A stretch of DNA of 64,000 bases from assembly GCF_000612805.1 (NCBI RefSeq), contig NZ_HG964411.1:38833-102832 (forward strand), read 5' to 3'. The position numbers and the translations under genes are program-made. The notes beneath the pieces were generated by a model. It saw nothing but the letters and a program-made list of their open reading frames with translations. It did no database searches and was not told the origin of the DNA. Origin of the DNA: Bacillus ndiopicus (GTDB lineage Bacteria; Bacillota; Bacilli; Bacillales_A; Planococcaceae). Every line of letters starts with the position of its first letter. Position 1 is the first letter of the stretch. This document shows, one piece after another, positions 27,281-36,578 of this stretch.

Positions 27281-29473
27281 TTAATTAAAAACTAGCTCTT
27301 GCTGTTTTTCATTATCCGTCATTTGATTTTTCCATAGTTCATAATATCTTCCTTGGTTCTGCAACAATTCTTCATGTGTGCCAATCTCAATAATTTGCCC
27401 TTGCTCTAAGACACAAATTTTATCGCATTTTTTGATTGTGCTCAGTCTATGAGCAATTAATATGGTTGTAATGCCTTGGCAGTAGTCATCAATCATTTCA
27501 GATATTGCCTTCTCTGTTACCGAATCCAAATTGCTCGTCGCCTCATCTAAAATTAGTATGTCAGGCTTTTTCAAGATAGCTCTTGTAATGGATAATCGCT
27601 GTCTTTGTCCACCAGATAAATTAGAGGCATTCTCCTCTAGCATCGTACTGTATCGCAATGGCAATGTATTAATGAAATCGTGTGCCTTTGCCATTTTGGC
27701 TGCTTCAACAATATCTTCCAACGTAATCTCATCACCTGTTCCAAGCGATAAATTTTCTTCAATTGTGCCACTAAAAAAGAAGCTTTCTTGGGAAACATAT
27801 GCCACCTTTTCACGCAATTGATGAAAGTCTAAATCTTGAATATTATTGCCATCAATTAAAATTTCACCTTTCTCAGGCTGATAAAAATTGAGCAATAGCT
27901 TAGCTAATGTAGTTTTTCCAGAGCCACTTTCTCCAACAAAGGCTATTTTTTCACCCTGTTTAATGGAAAGATTTATATCTTTTAAAATAAGGCTTCTTGA
28001 ACCATATCTAAAGTCCAGTGCTCGAATGTCTATATCCCCTTTTAAGTGTTGAGGAGTCATTCTTTTTCCTTTATGCTTATCCTCTTCAGTTTCTAAATCT
28101 AGTATTTCTCCTAATCTTTGTGAAGCAACAACAGCGGATTGAAGCATCGGCTGCAAATTCACTAAGTTTTGTAAAGGGGATAAAAAATATGCTAGTAAAG
28201 CATTAAAGGCAATTAACTGCCCTGCTGTCATCTCACCTTTCAGCACTTGATAAGAGCCTATCCATAAAATAACAGTACCACTTGCTAAGCTTAAATAATT
28301 TTTTAATGAGTTTTGATAATTATCAATTAATCCATGCTTGAAAATACTTTTTAAAAACTTAATAAATCTCTTCTCTAGCTCAGCATTTACTGTTTTTTCA
28401 GCATTGTACGCTTTCAATGTTTCAATACCATTAAGCGATTCAACAAGATATGAAGTCAATTGTGCATTATCCTCCATTTCTTTACGATTAATATTTTCAT
28501 ACGCCTTTTTGAATGCCCAAACAATTAGAATATAGATTGGTACAATAACAAGCGTAACGCCAAATAAAAAGGTACTTTGTGCATACAGTATAGCAGCTCC
28601 AACAACCACCATAATTGTATCTAAGACGATAGTTAAGGTAGCCCCTGATAATGCCTCTCGTACCTTGGATGCATCCATGAAACGCGAGACAATTTCCCCA
28701 ACCTTTCTTGTACTAAAAAAATTCATTGGTAATTTTAAAACATGATTGTAATAGCCCAAAATAAGTGAAATATCAAGCTTTTGACTTATATGCAGTAAAA
28801 GATAATTCCGAAAGGCGTCTAATAAAATTTGAAATGTGTAAAGTATAAGCACGCCTAAAGAAATAAAATGCAATGACTTCTCTAGATTAAATACAAGAAT
28901 CTCGTCTATTAAGAATTGAAAATAAAATGCTCCTGCAATTCCTAGCAACGTATATAAAATAGAGCCAATAAAAATTTGAAAAAATAAGCTTTTTTGTGGC
29001 TTTAATAAATGCCAAAATCGTGAAATTAATCCCTGTGTTTCGTCACCTTTTTCAAAGTTAGTAGCAGGTGCAAGTAGTAGCAAAATGCCTGTCCAAATTT
29101 GAAAGAATTCCTCAGGTGTATATTTCACAATTCCCTTTGCAGGATCTGCAATAATGACTTGTGTTTTGGTGATTTTATGAATAACAACATAATGTAGAAA
29201 TTGATTATCAATAACACAATGGGCAATTGCAGGTAATGGAAATTCTTGAAAAAAAGCTGTCGCATCTCCCTTCACAGCTTTAGCTGTAAACCCAATCTCT
29301 TCAGCAGCTTTTATTAAGCCAAGTACATTCGTTCCCTGCTTATCAGTACCTGCAACTTCCCTTAATTTTGAAATTGGCACTTTTAAACCATACTGTTTTG
29401 AAATTGTTGCTAAACAAGCAACACCACAATCCTTCTGATCGTGTTGCTTGATACAAATATATTTTTTAAACAT
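27281..29473 (-). CDS. Peptidase-containing ABC transporter (bacteriocin processing and export)
   Basis: 730 residues in the order C39 peptidase (1-130), six-helix membrane domain (about 160-440), ATPase (about 480-720). Catalytic residues are visible: Cys16 in QKDCGVAC, His94 in FLHYVVIH, Asp110 in IIADPAKG. The ATPase has GESGSGKTT, LSGGQRQR and ILILDEATSNLD. Such proteins cut double-glycine leaders and export the mature peptide. The two peptides encoded divergently at 29859 and 30088 are the obvious substrates. First gene of the operon; a dispersed repeat copy lies 45 bases upstream. Confidence 0.96.
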   Translation of the reverse strand: MFKKYICIKQHDQKDCGVACLATISKQYGLKVPISKLREVAGTDKQGTNVLGLIKAAEEIGFTAKAVKGDATAFFQEFPLPAIAHCVIDNQFLHYVVIHKITKTQVIIADPAKGIVKYTPEEFFQIWTGILLLLAPATNFEKGDETQGLISRFWHLLKPQKSLFFQIFIGSILYTLLGIAGAFYFQFLIDEILVFNLEKSLHFISLGVLILYTFQILLDAFRNYLLLHISQKLDISLILGYYNHVLKLPMNFFSTRKVGEIVSRFMDASKVREALSGATLTIVLDTIMVVVGAAILYAQSTFLFGVTLVIVPIYILIVWAFKKAYENINRKEMEDNAQLTSYLVESLNGIETLKAYNAEKTVNAELEKRFIKFLKSIFKHGLIDNYQNSLKNYLSLASGTVILWIGSYQVLKGEMTAGQLIAFNALLAYFLSPLQNLVNLQPMLQSAVVASQRLGEILDLETEEDKHKGKRMTPQHLKGDIDIRALDFRYGSRSLILKDINLSIKQGEKIAFVGESGSGKTTLAKLLLNFYQPEKGEILIDGNNIQDLDFHQLREKVAYVSQESFFFSGTIEENLSLGTGDEITLEDIVEAAKMAKAHDFINTLPLRYSTMLEENASNLSGGQRQRLSITRAILKKPDILILDEATSNLDSVTEKAISEMIDDYCQGITTILIAHRLSTIKKCDKICVLEQGQIIEIGTHEELLQNQGRYYELWKNQMTDNEKQQELVFN

Positions 29474-29517
29474 CTACTTCTATCCCTCTACTCTTATTAA
29501 ATTAGTTGAAGTAAGAA

Positions 29518-29664
29518 AATCAATTATGCCTTTAACCTACTTGTAAAAGCACTTTTGTTTCTATTTAAAGACTTAGCTTCATTCAGTGATTGTTTAAACA
29601 TTCTATGAAGCTAAATAGAAATAAGTATTTATCCCTACATCTATAGAGCTAAAGATTTTCTACT
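29518..29664 (-). mobile_element. Dispersed repeat element, copy H (upstream of C39 transporter)
   Basis: Begins AATCAATTATGCCTTTAACC like copy A. It contains TTAGCTTCATTCAGTGATTG and CTATAGAG...TTCTAC segments matching copy C. The 3' end is degraded. It occupies the leader of the export operon. Confidence 0.65.
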
Positions 29665-29714
29665 TATTATTTATTCTTACCTCAAACTATTTTTACTTGA
29701 AGTAGACCAAAATA

Positions 29715-29759
29715 CAATTGCGTGATTCCGCATAAATAACATGCGGAATCACGCAATTG
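29715..29759. promoter_or_regulatory. Perfect palindrome with two ComA-like boxes, copy P4
   Basis: CAATTGCGTGATTCCGCAT (29715-29733), a 7-base loop and ATGCGGAATCACGCAATTG (29741-29759) form a perfect 19-bp inverted repeat. Each arm contains a box matching ComA's TTGCGG-N4-CCGCAA at 10 of 12 positions (29718-29733 and 29741-29756). TATAGT at 29781-29786, 24 bases after the right box, may be the -10 for the peptide genes. Being symmetric and between divergent units, it could also act on the export operon. Confidence 0.7.
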
Positions 29760-29858
29760 CTAATGCGGAGGGTGGGTGTGTATAGTTTTGGCTAGAGGCA
29801 GATATCACTATCCTAAAGGATACTTTGTCTTCAAAATAAATTTTAGGGAGGTTTTAAT

Positions 29859-30059
29859 TTGAATAAGTTAGGAACTTTAGAATTTAATTCATCTTTAGAT
29901 GAATTAAATCAAACAGAATTGATTGAAGTTGAGGGTGGGGCTGTATCTGCTCTAACAGTTGCGGGACTTGTTGGTGGCGGAATTGTTCTTGTAAATGAGG
30001 TTTGGAAATTTTCTGGCGGATTGGTTCAAGGTTTCAAAGACGGTTTTTCTGGTAGATAA
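29859..30059 (+). CDS. Double-glycine-leader bacteriocin-like peptide 1
   Basis: 66-residue precursor. Leader residues 1-27 (LDELNQTELIEVEGG) follow the class II pattern L-x-E-L-x-x-x-E-L-x-x-(V/I)-x-G-G. The predicted mature part is 39 residues, starts AVSALTVAGLVGGG and contains three GxxxG motifs (GLVGG, GLVQG, GFKDG), a mark of two-peptide bacteriocins. TTG start seven bases after GGGAGG. Sits 385 bases from the divergent C39 transporter and is followed 28 bases later by peptide 2. Confidence 0.88.
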   Translation: MNKLGTLEFNSSLDELNQTELIEVEGGAVSALTVAGLVGGGIVLVNEVWKFSGGLVQGFKDGFSGR

Positions 30060-30087
30060 TACATTTAATTAAAAAGGGGAGTTTAAC

Positions 30088-30249
30088 ATGGATTCTAAAA
30101 ATTTTTCTAGCTTCAAAGAACTAACAGATCAAGATCTTTTACTAGTAGAAGGTGGTTTCGATATCTCAACAGACCTTGGATATTTAGTAGGGAAAGTCAT
30201 TGGTAGTGCATTTAATCCAAAAAATCTAAAAAATTTAATTTTAGTTTAA
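30088..30249 (+). CDS. Double-glycine-leader bacteriocin-like peptide 2
   Basis: 53-residue precursor. The leader ends FKELTDQDLLLVEGG at residue 23. The predicted mature part is 30 residues (FDISTDLGYLVGKVIGSAFN...) with overlapping GxxxG motifs (GYLVG, GKVIG). AAAAGGGGA lies eight bases before the ATG. Co-transcribed with peptide 1 and followed at once by a strong terminator, so the two probably form a two-component (class IIb) bacteriocin. Confidence 0.85.
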   Translation: MDSKNFSSFKELTDQDLLLVEGGFDISTDLGYLVGKVIGSAFNPKNLKNLILV

Positions 30250-30256
30250 TTCTAGT

Positions 30257-30298
30257 TTATCAACTTTACTATTTACTCGCAAATAGTAAAGTTGATAA
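30257..30298 (+). terminator. Terminator after bacteriocin-like peptides
   Basis: A perfect 18-bp stem (TTATCAACTTTACTATTT at 30257-30274 with its complement at 30281-30298) and a six-base loop begin eight bases after the stop of peptide 2. The T tract is short (TTTA). Confidence 0.85.
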
Positions 30299-30302
30299 TT
30301 TA

Positions 30303-30582
30303 AATGGAGAGATAAACCCCATTTTAAGGAATGACAGTATTAAAAAGCTTAATTAGAGTCATACGCCTAAATAGACATCTCTTTTCCATATATCGTTCAG
30401 GATTAAATAATTATCTGAAATACACCATTTTAATATATTTAAAATGAATAGAGAAAAATTATATTTACATAAGCTTTCTTACTAACATCTTTTGGTTCTA
30501 AGTTTGCTATAAATGAAGTTGTATAAAATCTAGATATACTTAATTATTCAAATAATGCTAGATTCAAAAGTAGGTGATTTTA
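30303..30582. other. Non-coding A/T-rich spacer
   Basis: No supported gene between the peptide terminator and the next small membrane gene. It presumably carries the promoter of the latter. No ComA-like box is seen here. Confidence 0.5.
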
Positions 30583-30738
30583 TTGAAAGCAAAAATAATA
30601 TTATATTTTATACTGATATACGGAATCATTGGAGTTATATATACCTTGATAACTGCGGGAAGGTTTAATTGGTCCCCTTTTATTTTATCTTGTTCGGCCG
30701 CTTGTCTTTTATGGACTATTAAATTTAGGGAGCAGTAA
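30583..30738 (+). CDS. Small membrane protein, candidate bacteriocin immunity protein
   Basis: 51 residues: helix at about 4-23, a GRFNWSPF loop, helix at about 32-45, tail IKFREQ. It resembles the 59-residue protein at 19446 in layout (hydrophobic helix, xxNW/DW loop, second helix ending in W plus basic tail). TTG start six bases after AGGTGA. Its position behind the peptide genes fits immunity, but that is inference. Confidence 0.6.
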   Translation: MKAKIILYFILIYGIIGVIYTLITAGRFNWSPFILSCSAACLLWTIKFREQ

Positions 30739-30809
30739 AACCCTTTAAATTAAATTTTATTCATTGATGGAAGTGCCTACTTATTTGTATATAGCACGAT
30801 ACGCTTAGA

Positions 30810-30990
30810 GCAAATCAAAGTGTCACTAGGTAGTATGTTATCTTTATTAATGGTCTCCATAATCACCTCTATATTTGCCATTCTAGAAAGAGATTATTTC
30901 TTTATTATACTTTATTCAACAGGATTTTTGATAAGTTTTATTTCAAGTATAGCTATATATAGAAAGTATAGAGTACTTCAGAAGCCTTAG
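30810..30990 (+). pseudogene. Degenerate copy of the 22442-type small membrane gene
   Basis: The frame IKVSLGSMLSLLMVSIITSI...IISFISSIAIYRKYR-like aligns along its length with the protein at 22442, including the end YRKYRVLQKP. The original start is gone: the frame runs back to a stop without an upstream ATG or ribosome binding site. Confidence 0.6.
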
Positions 30991-31016
30991 TTGTAGTCTC
31001 ACTAAAAAAGGCAAGG

Positions 31017-31051
31017 AGCTATCTGAAAAAGTAGTAACTTTTCGGACAGCT
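31017..31051 (+). terminator. Terminator-like hairpin
   Basis: AGCTATCTGAAAAAGT and ACTTTTCGGACAGCT form an imperfect stem after the degenerate small gene. Confidence 0.55.
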
Positions 31052-31442
31052 TCTATGTGAGGGAGTTGTATATATGGTTTTGGATAGAGGTAGATACTCA
31101 CTTTCAAAATGAAATCCAATAGTATTTTATTCCTTAGATGCTTTATTTGAAAGAAACCTAAATTAGTAATACAATACATTTATACACAAAAGGGATGTAT
31201 CCATTAGAATTATTAATATAAAAATAATGATAAGTATAAATTGATACTAAAACTTTAACTAGATAAAAATCTTCTGAAATCTAAATTGCCCAATCTATTT
31301 TGAGAAGGAGACTCCCACTAAAATCATGGGATTCTCCCCCTCAATCTAATAAAAAAACAATACTTACTCAATAATCGTATACATACTACATTTCATAAAA
31401 TTACACACTATCAAAAGTAAATAACAACATGGAGGGATTACA
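31052..31442. other. Leader region of the S9 peptidase gene
   Basis: GTTGTATATATGGTTTTGG near 31066-31084 followed by AGAGGTAGATAC resembles the stretch after copies P3 and P4, but no ComA-like box precedes it. A hairpin (GGAGACTCCCAC with TGGGATTCTCC near 31306-31336) is also present. No gene is supported. Confidence 0.45.
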
Positions 31443-33707
31443 TTGAAAAGAAAATTATTATCCACGTCTTTCGCTATTATTTTAGCGACATCTGCGCTTT
31501 ATCCCGCATCTACACAGAATGCGCTCGCAGCAAATGACAATATTATAACAGTTGCGCAAACAGAGAGCCTAACAGCCAACACATTCCTTGATATGGCTGT
31601 TACTGCTTTGACATTCCAGCATAGCTCTGAAACGATGCGTCAACAAATCATTAATGAGTGGGTACGAGAAGGTGAATTGGCTAATTTAAGTGCTGAAATT
31701 CAACGTGATGAAATTGCTCGCATTTTGGTTAGAGCTGTTGGACAAGAGAAAGAGGAAAAAAGCTTAGAGGATTATCGCAAAAAGGCAGAGGAGCTTGCTT
31801 TATTTGCTGGCATTACAAGTGATACATTTTCCAAAGAGGATGCCGTAAAAGCGTTAAACAATGCAAAAAATATTAAAAATAAAGTAAGCAATGAAGCAGT
31901 AGCAGAAATTGCTGTCGAAGATTTCGTGAAAAATCCCGGAAATTTTGCTTATGAGCTTTCGCCAGATGGTCAATACATTACATTTATTTCTGGTTGGGAA
32001 AATCGCGCAAATGTATTCGTCAAAAAAATGGGCGATGATAGTGAGCCAATTCGTGTAACAAGCTCGACAGATCGTGATATTGCAGGATTCTTCTGGAAGG
32101 ATGAAACATTGCTTTATTTCAAAGACAATGGTGGCGATGAAAACTTCCATATTTACTCATCTACTTTTAACGGCCATACAGAAAAGGATTTAACGCCTTA
32201 CCCAAATGTCACTGTCAACATTCTAAATGGTTTACTTGACGTAAAAGACGAAATCTTAATTGCCATGAATAAAGAAGATGCAACAGTATTTGATGTCTAT
32301 AAATTAAATGTGAAAACAGGAAAATCAACGCATGTTGCAAAAAACCCTGGTAATATTGTTGGTTGGTTAGCTGATAGTAAAGGTGCTATTCGCATTGCCG
32401 CTGTTTCTGATGGTGTTGAAGGAACTATCCTATATCGTGAAACAGAACAAGAGGAATTCAAACCATTTATTGAGGTTCAGGCTGGAGATACAGTACAAGC
32501 ACTAGGCTTTTCAAAAGATAATCAGCACATTTACGCTACTTCCAATGTCGGTCGTGATAAAGTAGCCATTGTTAAATATGATTTACAAGGTAACGAAGAA
32601 GTCGTATTCTCAAACGATGATGTAGATGTAGCAGGTATTTTACACGATAGCGCTAAGGACAAATTTTTATTTGGCACATATGTTACAGACAAAGTGCATT
32701 ATGAGTTTTTCGATGAAGACTTTGAGCAGTTATTCCGCAAAATTCAAAATAAACTAGGTGTACAAGAAAGTGAACTAGGTATCAATGATTACAATAAAGA
32801 AAAAACAAAATTTATTGTAAGTGTTTCTAGTGATACGGTATATGGTAAGTATTATTATTACGATTCATTGACAGATGAATTGACGGAATTAGCTACACTT
32901 GCTCCGTGGTTAGAGGAAGAAGCTATGGCAAAAATGCACCCTATTTCTTATAAGAGTCGTGATGGTTTAACAATTAATGGTTATTTAACTTTACCTAAAA
33001 ATAAAGAAGCAAAAGATCTACCATTAATCGTTAACCCTCATGGTGGTCCATGGGCACGCGATATATGGGGCTTTAACCCAGAAGCACAGCTTTTAGCAAA
33101 TCGTGGCTATGCTGTATTACAAATAAATTTCCGTTCTTCTACCGGCTATGGTAAGGAGTTTTTACAGGCAGGTAATAAACAGTGGGGTTTAAAAATTCAA
33201 GATGATATTACGGATGGCGTTCAATGGGCTATCGACCAAGGTATTGCAGACCCTGAGCGCATTGGTATTTATGGAGCATCTTTTGGTGGCTATGCTACAT
33301 TAGCTGGTATCACATTCACACCTGATTTATATGCTGCGGCAGTAGATTATGTAGGTGTTTCAAACATCTTCACATTGCTAGACACAATTCCTCCATACTG
33401 GGAAACAATGCGTCAGCAATTTTATGAGCGTGTAGGTCATCCAGAAAAAGATAAAGAATTACTAACGGCAGTTTCACCTGTTTTCCACGTAGATAAAATT
33501 AAAACACCTTTGTTTGTTGCACAAGGTGCCAATGACCCACGTGTAAATCAAGCTGAATCTGATCAAATTGTTCAAGCATTGCGCGCAAGAGGCGTAGATG
33601 TTGAATACATGTTAAAAGATAACGAAGGTCATGGCTTTAATAATGAGGAAAATCGCTTTGAATTTTATAATGCCATGGTTAAATTCTTTGATAGTCATTT
33701 GAAGTAG
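31443..33707 (+). CDS. Secreted S9-family (prolyl oligopeptidase) peptidase
   Basis: 754 residues with a signal peptide (about 1-29, ending SALYPASTQNALA). An extra helical region (about 35-155) precedes a seven-bladed propeller-like part (about 165-480) and a C-terminal alpha/beta hydrolase. The catalytic triad is visible: Ser613 in GASFGGY, Asp698 in GANDPRV, His730 in EGHGFN. The family cleaves short peptides, often after proline. TTG start six bases after GGAGGG. Being secreted and located between the bacteriocin and com loci, it might degrade peptides or pheromone, but this is speculation. Confidence 0.92.
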   Translation: MKRKLLSTSFAIILATSALYPASTQNALAANDNIITVAQTESLTANTFLDMAVTALTFQHSSETMRQQIINEWVREGELANLSAEIQRDEIARILVRAVGQEKEEKSLEDYRKKAEELALFAGITSDTFSKEDAVKALNNAKNIKNKVSNEAVAEIAVEDFVKNPGNFAYELSPDGQYITFISGWENRANVFVKKMGDDSEPIRVTSSTDRDIAGFFWKDETLLYFKDNGGDENFHIYSSTFNGHTEKDLTPYPNVTVNILNGLLDVKDEILIAMNKEDATVFDVYKLNVKTGKSTHVAKNPGNIVGWLADSKGAIRIAAVSDGVEGTILYRETEQEEFKPFIEVQAGDTVQALGFSKDNQHIYATSNVGRDKVAIVKYDLQGNEEVVFSNDDVDVAGILHDSAKDKFLFGTYVTDKVHYEFFDEDFEQLFRKIQNKLGVQESELGINDYNKEKTKFIVSVSSDTVYGKYYYYDSLTDELTELATLAPWLEEEAMAKMHPISYKSRDGLTINGYLTLPKNKEAKDLPLIVNPHGGPWARDIWGFNPEAQLLANRGYAVLQINFRSSTGYGKEFLQAGNKQWGLKIQDDITDGVQWAIDQGIADPERIGIYGASFGGYATLAGITFTPDLYAAAVDYVGVSNIFTLLDTIPPYWETMRQQFYERVGHPEKDKELLTAVSPVFHVDKIKTPLFVAQGANDPRVNQAESDQIVQALRARGVDVEYMLKDNEGHGFNNEENRFEFYNAMVKFFDSHLK

Positions 33708-33712
33708 TCATA

Positions 33713-33755
33713 AAAAAATCGTAGGGAAGTGTAGACTCTCCCTGCGATTTTTTTA
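33713..33755. terminator. Bidirectional terminator
   Basis: AAAAAATCG-T-AGGGA pairs with TCCCT-G-CGATTTTTT between the converging peptidase and comA-like genes, with A and T runs on the two sides. Confidence 0.88.
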
Positions 33756-33757
33756 TA

Positions 33758-34372
33758 TCAAATTAACTTTAATTCTACCGCTTTCACTATAGCATCCGCG
33801 CGCGTACTTACATTTAACAACATATAGATTTGTGATAAGTTGCTTTCAATTGTACGTTGTGCTAAGTCTAATTCAAGTGCAATAGCTTTATTTGTATACC
33901 CTGCTTTAACTAACTCCAAAATTCTCTTTTCACGCTGATTCAACTGTAATTTCTTTTTCGTTGATCTTTGTGGCTGTATATAGTCAATAAAGTTTTTCGG
34001 CAAGAGCACTTCATTATTTATCGCTGCATAAACTGTCCGCAGAATCGTATCCTTTGTAGCTGTTTTCGAAACAACATTGTCAATTTTCTTCTCAAAAATC
34101 AGTGAATAATAATCCTCCACTTTCTCGCCTGTATACAAAATAACGATCGCTGTTGGATATTTAGCTCTTACCTGCTCAGCAAGCTCTAAACCATTACTCG
34201 CACCTAAATTAATATCAAGTAAAAATACATCATACTGAGTACCTGCAAGCACTTGAGGAAATGCCTGCACATCAGCCAATATGTCTGCAACAATATCTGG
34301 CACGTCGCCAAAAATTTGTTTACTGCCCTCTAAAATCAGTGGATGGTCATCTACTAATAATAGTTTAATCAT
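33758..34372 (-). CDS. comA: ComA-like response regulator
   Basis: 204 residues: receiver domain (1-120; LLLVDDHP, phospho-acceptor Asp in YDVFLLDINLG, YTGEK) and a LuxR-type helix-turn-helix (about 140-200; LNQREKRILELVKAGYTNKAIA). In B. subtilis ComA is phosphorylated by ComP and binds TTGCGG-N4-CCGCAA boxes. Similar boxes occur five times in this window. The ribosome binding site GAGGAG overlaps the comP end, so the pair is coupled. The symbol is given from position in a complete comQXPA locus. Confidence 0.88.
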   Translation of the reverse strand: MIKLLLVDDHPLILEGSKQIFGDVPDIVADILADVQAFPQVLAGTQYDVFLLDINLGASNGLELAEQVRAKYPTAIVILYTGEKVEDYYSLIFEKKIDNVVSKTATKDTILRTVYAAINNEVLLPKNFIDYIQPQRSTKKKLQLNQREKRILELVKAGYTNKAIALELDLAQRTIESNLSQIYMLLNVSTRADAIVKAVELKLI

Positions 34373-34379
34373 TCGTATA

Positions 34380-36575
34380 TTACTCCTCTATTTTTATACG
34401 TATATGCATACCTTCATCTGGTGCAGATGTCAACTCAATCAAGCCGTTATATGCATACACGCGCTCTTTCATCCCTTGTAGCCCCATTGAATTTTTCAGC
34501 CCTACTTCAGATAAATCACAGCCTATACCATTATCAAAATAGACTAATTCAAAGCCTTGTGACGTATTGGTTAGCGTAATTTTGACGTAGGTTGCTTCTG
34601 CATGTTTTAACGCATTATTTAACATCTCCTGGATTGTGCGGTAAATTAATAGTGGCAGTTCCAGTGAATCAAGTACTACCTCCTCTATTTCATGGATAAT
34701 GATAAAATCCGCTTGTTCCTCTACTTCTATGAATAACTTATTTAACGCTACGTGCAAACCTTGCTTATCTAGCAATGGTGGCTTTAATTGCTCGCAATAC
34801 TGACGCAAATCAGCATTCAATTGGATTAAATATTCTCGATGACGCTCAATTAGCTGTATATCCATTTGTGCAATATCTAGCTCTCGTATTAAATACAGCT
34901 GCTGTTGTAAAATCGTGTCGTGTAGCTCTTGTGCAAGCTGTGCTTTCTCATTTTCGAGCTGTATCCAAACGAATTTTTTCAGCCATGCTGGAGAACCTTG
35001 TTGCGACATATCTAGTTGCTCAATAAGCCGCTCGACAAATTGCGTATTATCAATGAAATTACTAACATACATCAATAATAACTCCAAGCTTAATAGCTCT
35101 TCCTTATTTAAATAAATTCCGCCATCATTTTCAATCGTTACAATATATTTTTTGTCCAAAGTTTCATGTAAACAGCCAATATAGCGCCGCTCCACCTTTT
35201 TCACAGTACCTAACTTCAAGCTTTCAATTATTTTGGGACTTGCCACTATTTCCTGCGCTCCATCACTAGCTGAATATATATGCACTTCAACATGGCTTAC
35301 AGATAATTGCTGTGCCAATGCCTCACTAAAGCGCTTTAATAACTTATCAACTGAAGGCATATTCTTAATATGCTCAATTGTTTTATAGACAAAATGCACA
35401 TAATCGCCTTTAGGTGAATATAAAATTTTGCGGCTGGCATAGTCTATTCGTTCTTTCAAATAGAGCATCGCAAAAATAACGATAAATAATAAAAGAAAGC
35501 TTTTAAAAACATCTAGTTGCTGTATATCCAGCATAAAATAAAGACTTATTGCAACGACACTAGAGGCAACTAGAGAAAGTATACTATAGTAGCGTATTTT
35601 TGAAATTTCATAATCAATATCAAACAAGTAATCTGGTAATTGTGTGACTAATAATAAAATGGGAATCAAAAGTAAAACTAAGAAACAACTAAGAGCACTA
35701 AATATATACTGATTAAATAACAGCAACGGTAATGCATAAAACAATAGCATTGGTATAAGAGGTCCAACTAAACAAAGTAACAATGCTAATAGCTGCTTTT
35801 TTTTAGTTTTTATATATGTGACTAGTAAAATAAACAATGTGTAGGCAGTAAGCACCAACATAATAATTAAAAGAAACTGTGTATTCCATTGATAAATAGC
35901 GGGAACGACTTTTTCTAACAACATCAACATACAGCTTATAATCAAAAAACCATATAAATAAATAGGCTTTATAATTAATGCATGCTCTATGTTTAAGTGT
36001 CGCAAGTAATTAAGAAGAAAATGCAGTAGTAAAATGAGAATTACCACGCCCCCAATACTCGAAATAAACATTCCGACACTAGAAAGGTGCGCTGTTGCCC
36101 CGATACTGCCGAATTCTAATGCAGTGGTTAATATAAATAATGTAAAAACCATAAAGGAATGAAAAGAATCTTTTCGATTAAAATATAAATAGATACAAAC
36201 TATTAAACACATTATATAATAAAGAAGTGGAATCAATATAAAATAAAGAAGTTGGGGTTTAAAATCGCTATAGGTGATTTCAATAAACTTTTTATCGCCC
36301 TGCGCATTTTGGATTAATATGCTACTTACTCCTTTAATCTTAGTTATATCATCCATTATTTGCTGCTGATTAACTTCTAATACTATATCCCCTCGTTCAA
36401 TATTGTAACGTGCAGCCCAATCAGTATAAGTAAAATCTTTTATAATCAATTGATGCTGAACTCGTTCCACACTAACATCAATAACGGGTGTCTTTATAGT
36501 AATCGTTATTAAATAAAGAAAAATAATTGTATAACAAACGATCACTCCCCAAAAAACTCCGTTGTGTCTATTCAT
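34380..36575 (-). CDS. comP: ComP-like sensor histidine kinase
   Basis: 731 residues. TM1 (about 8-26) is followed by an extracytoplasmic PDZ-like domain (about 30-105; RGDIVLEVNQQQIMD). A bundle of seven or more helices (about 110-390) follows, then a GAF-like linker, a HisKA_3 dimerisation helix with phospho-His in ELHDTILQ, and an ATPase domain (EMLNNALKHA, DNGIGCD). ComP senses isoprenylated ComX. Starts four bases after the comX stop with no strong ribosome binding site of its own, suggesting translational coupling. Confidence 0.92.
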   Translation of the reverse strand: MNRHNGVFWGVIVCYTIIFLYLITITIKTPVIDVSVERVQHQLIIKDFTYTDWAARYNIERGDIVLEVNQQQIMDDITKIKGVSSILIQNAQGDKKFIEITYSDFKPQLLYFILIPLLYYIMCLIVCIYLYFNRKDSFHSFMVFTLFILTTALEFGSIGATAHLSSVGMFISSIGGVVILILLLHFLLNYLRHLNIEHALIIKPIYLYGFLIISCMLMLLEKVVPAIYQWNTQFLLIIMLVLTAYTLFILLVTYIKTKKKQLLALLLCLVGPLIPMLLFYALPLLLFNQYIFSALSCFLVLLLIPILLLVTQLPDYLFDIDYEISKIRYYSILSLVASSVVAISLYFMLDIQQLDVFKSFLLLFIVIFAMLYLKERIDYASRKILYSPKGDYVHFVYKTIEHIKNMPSVDKLLKRFSEALAQQLSVSHVEVHIYSASDGAQEIVASPKIIESLKLGTVKKVERRYIGCLHETLDKKYIVTIENDGGIYLNKEELLSLELLLMYVSNFIDNTQFVERLIEQLDMSQQGSPAWLKKFVWIQLENEKAQLAQELHDTILQQQLYLIRELDIAQMDIQLIERHREYLIQLNADLRQYCEQLKPPLLDKQGLHVALNKLFIEVEEQADFIIIHEIEEVVLDSLELPLLIYRTIQEMLNNALKHAEATYVKITLTNTSQGFELVYFDNGIGCDLSEVGLKNSMGLQGMKERVYAYNGLIELTSAPDEGMHIRIKIEE

Positions 36576-36578
36576 TGC

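Noticed and set aside
29715..29759. Palindrome P4 as an intrinsic terminator
   Set aside because: No T tract on either side, it lies between divergent genes and upstream of both, and half-copies elsewhere keep only one arm, so a protein-binding site fits better.
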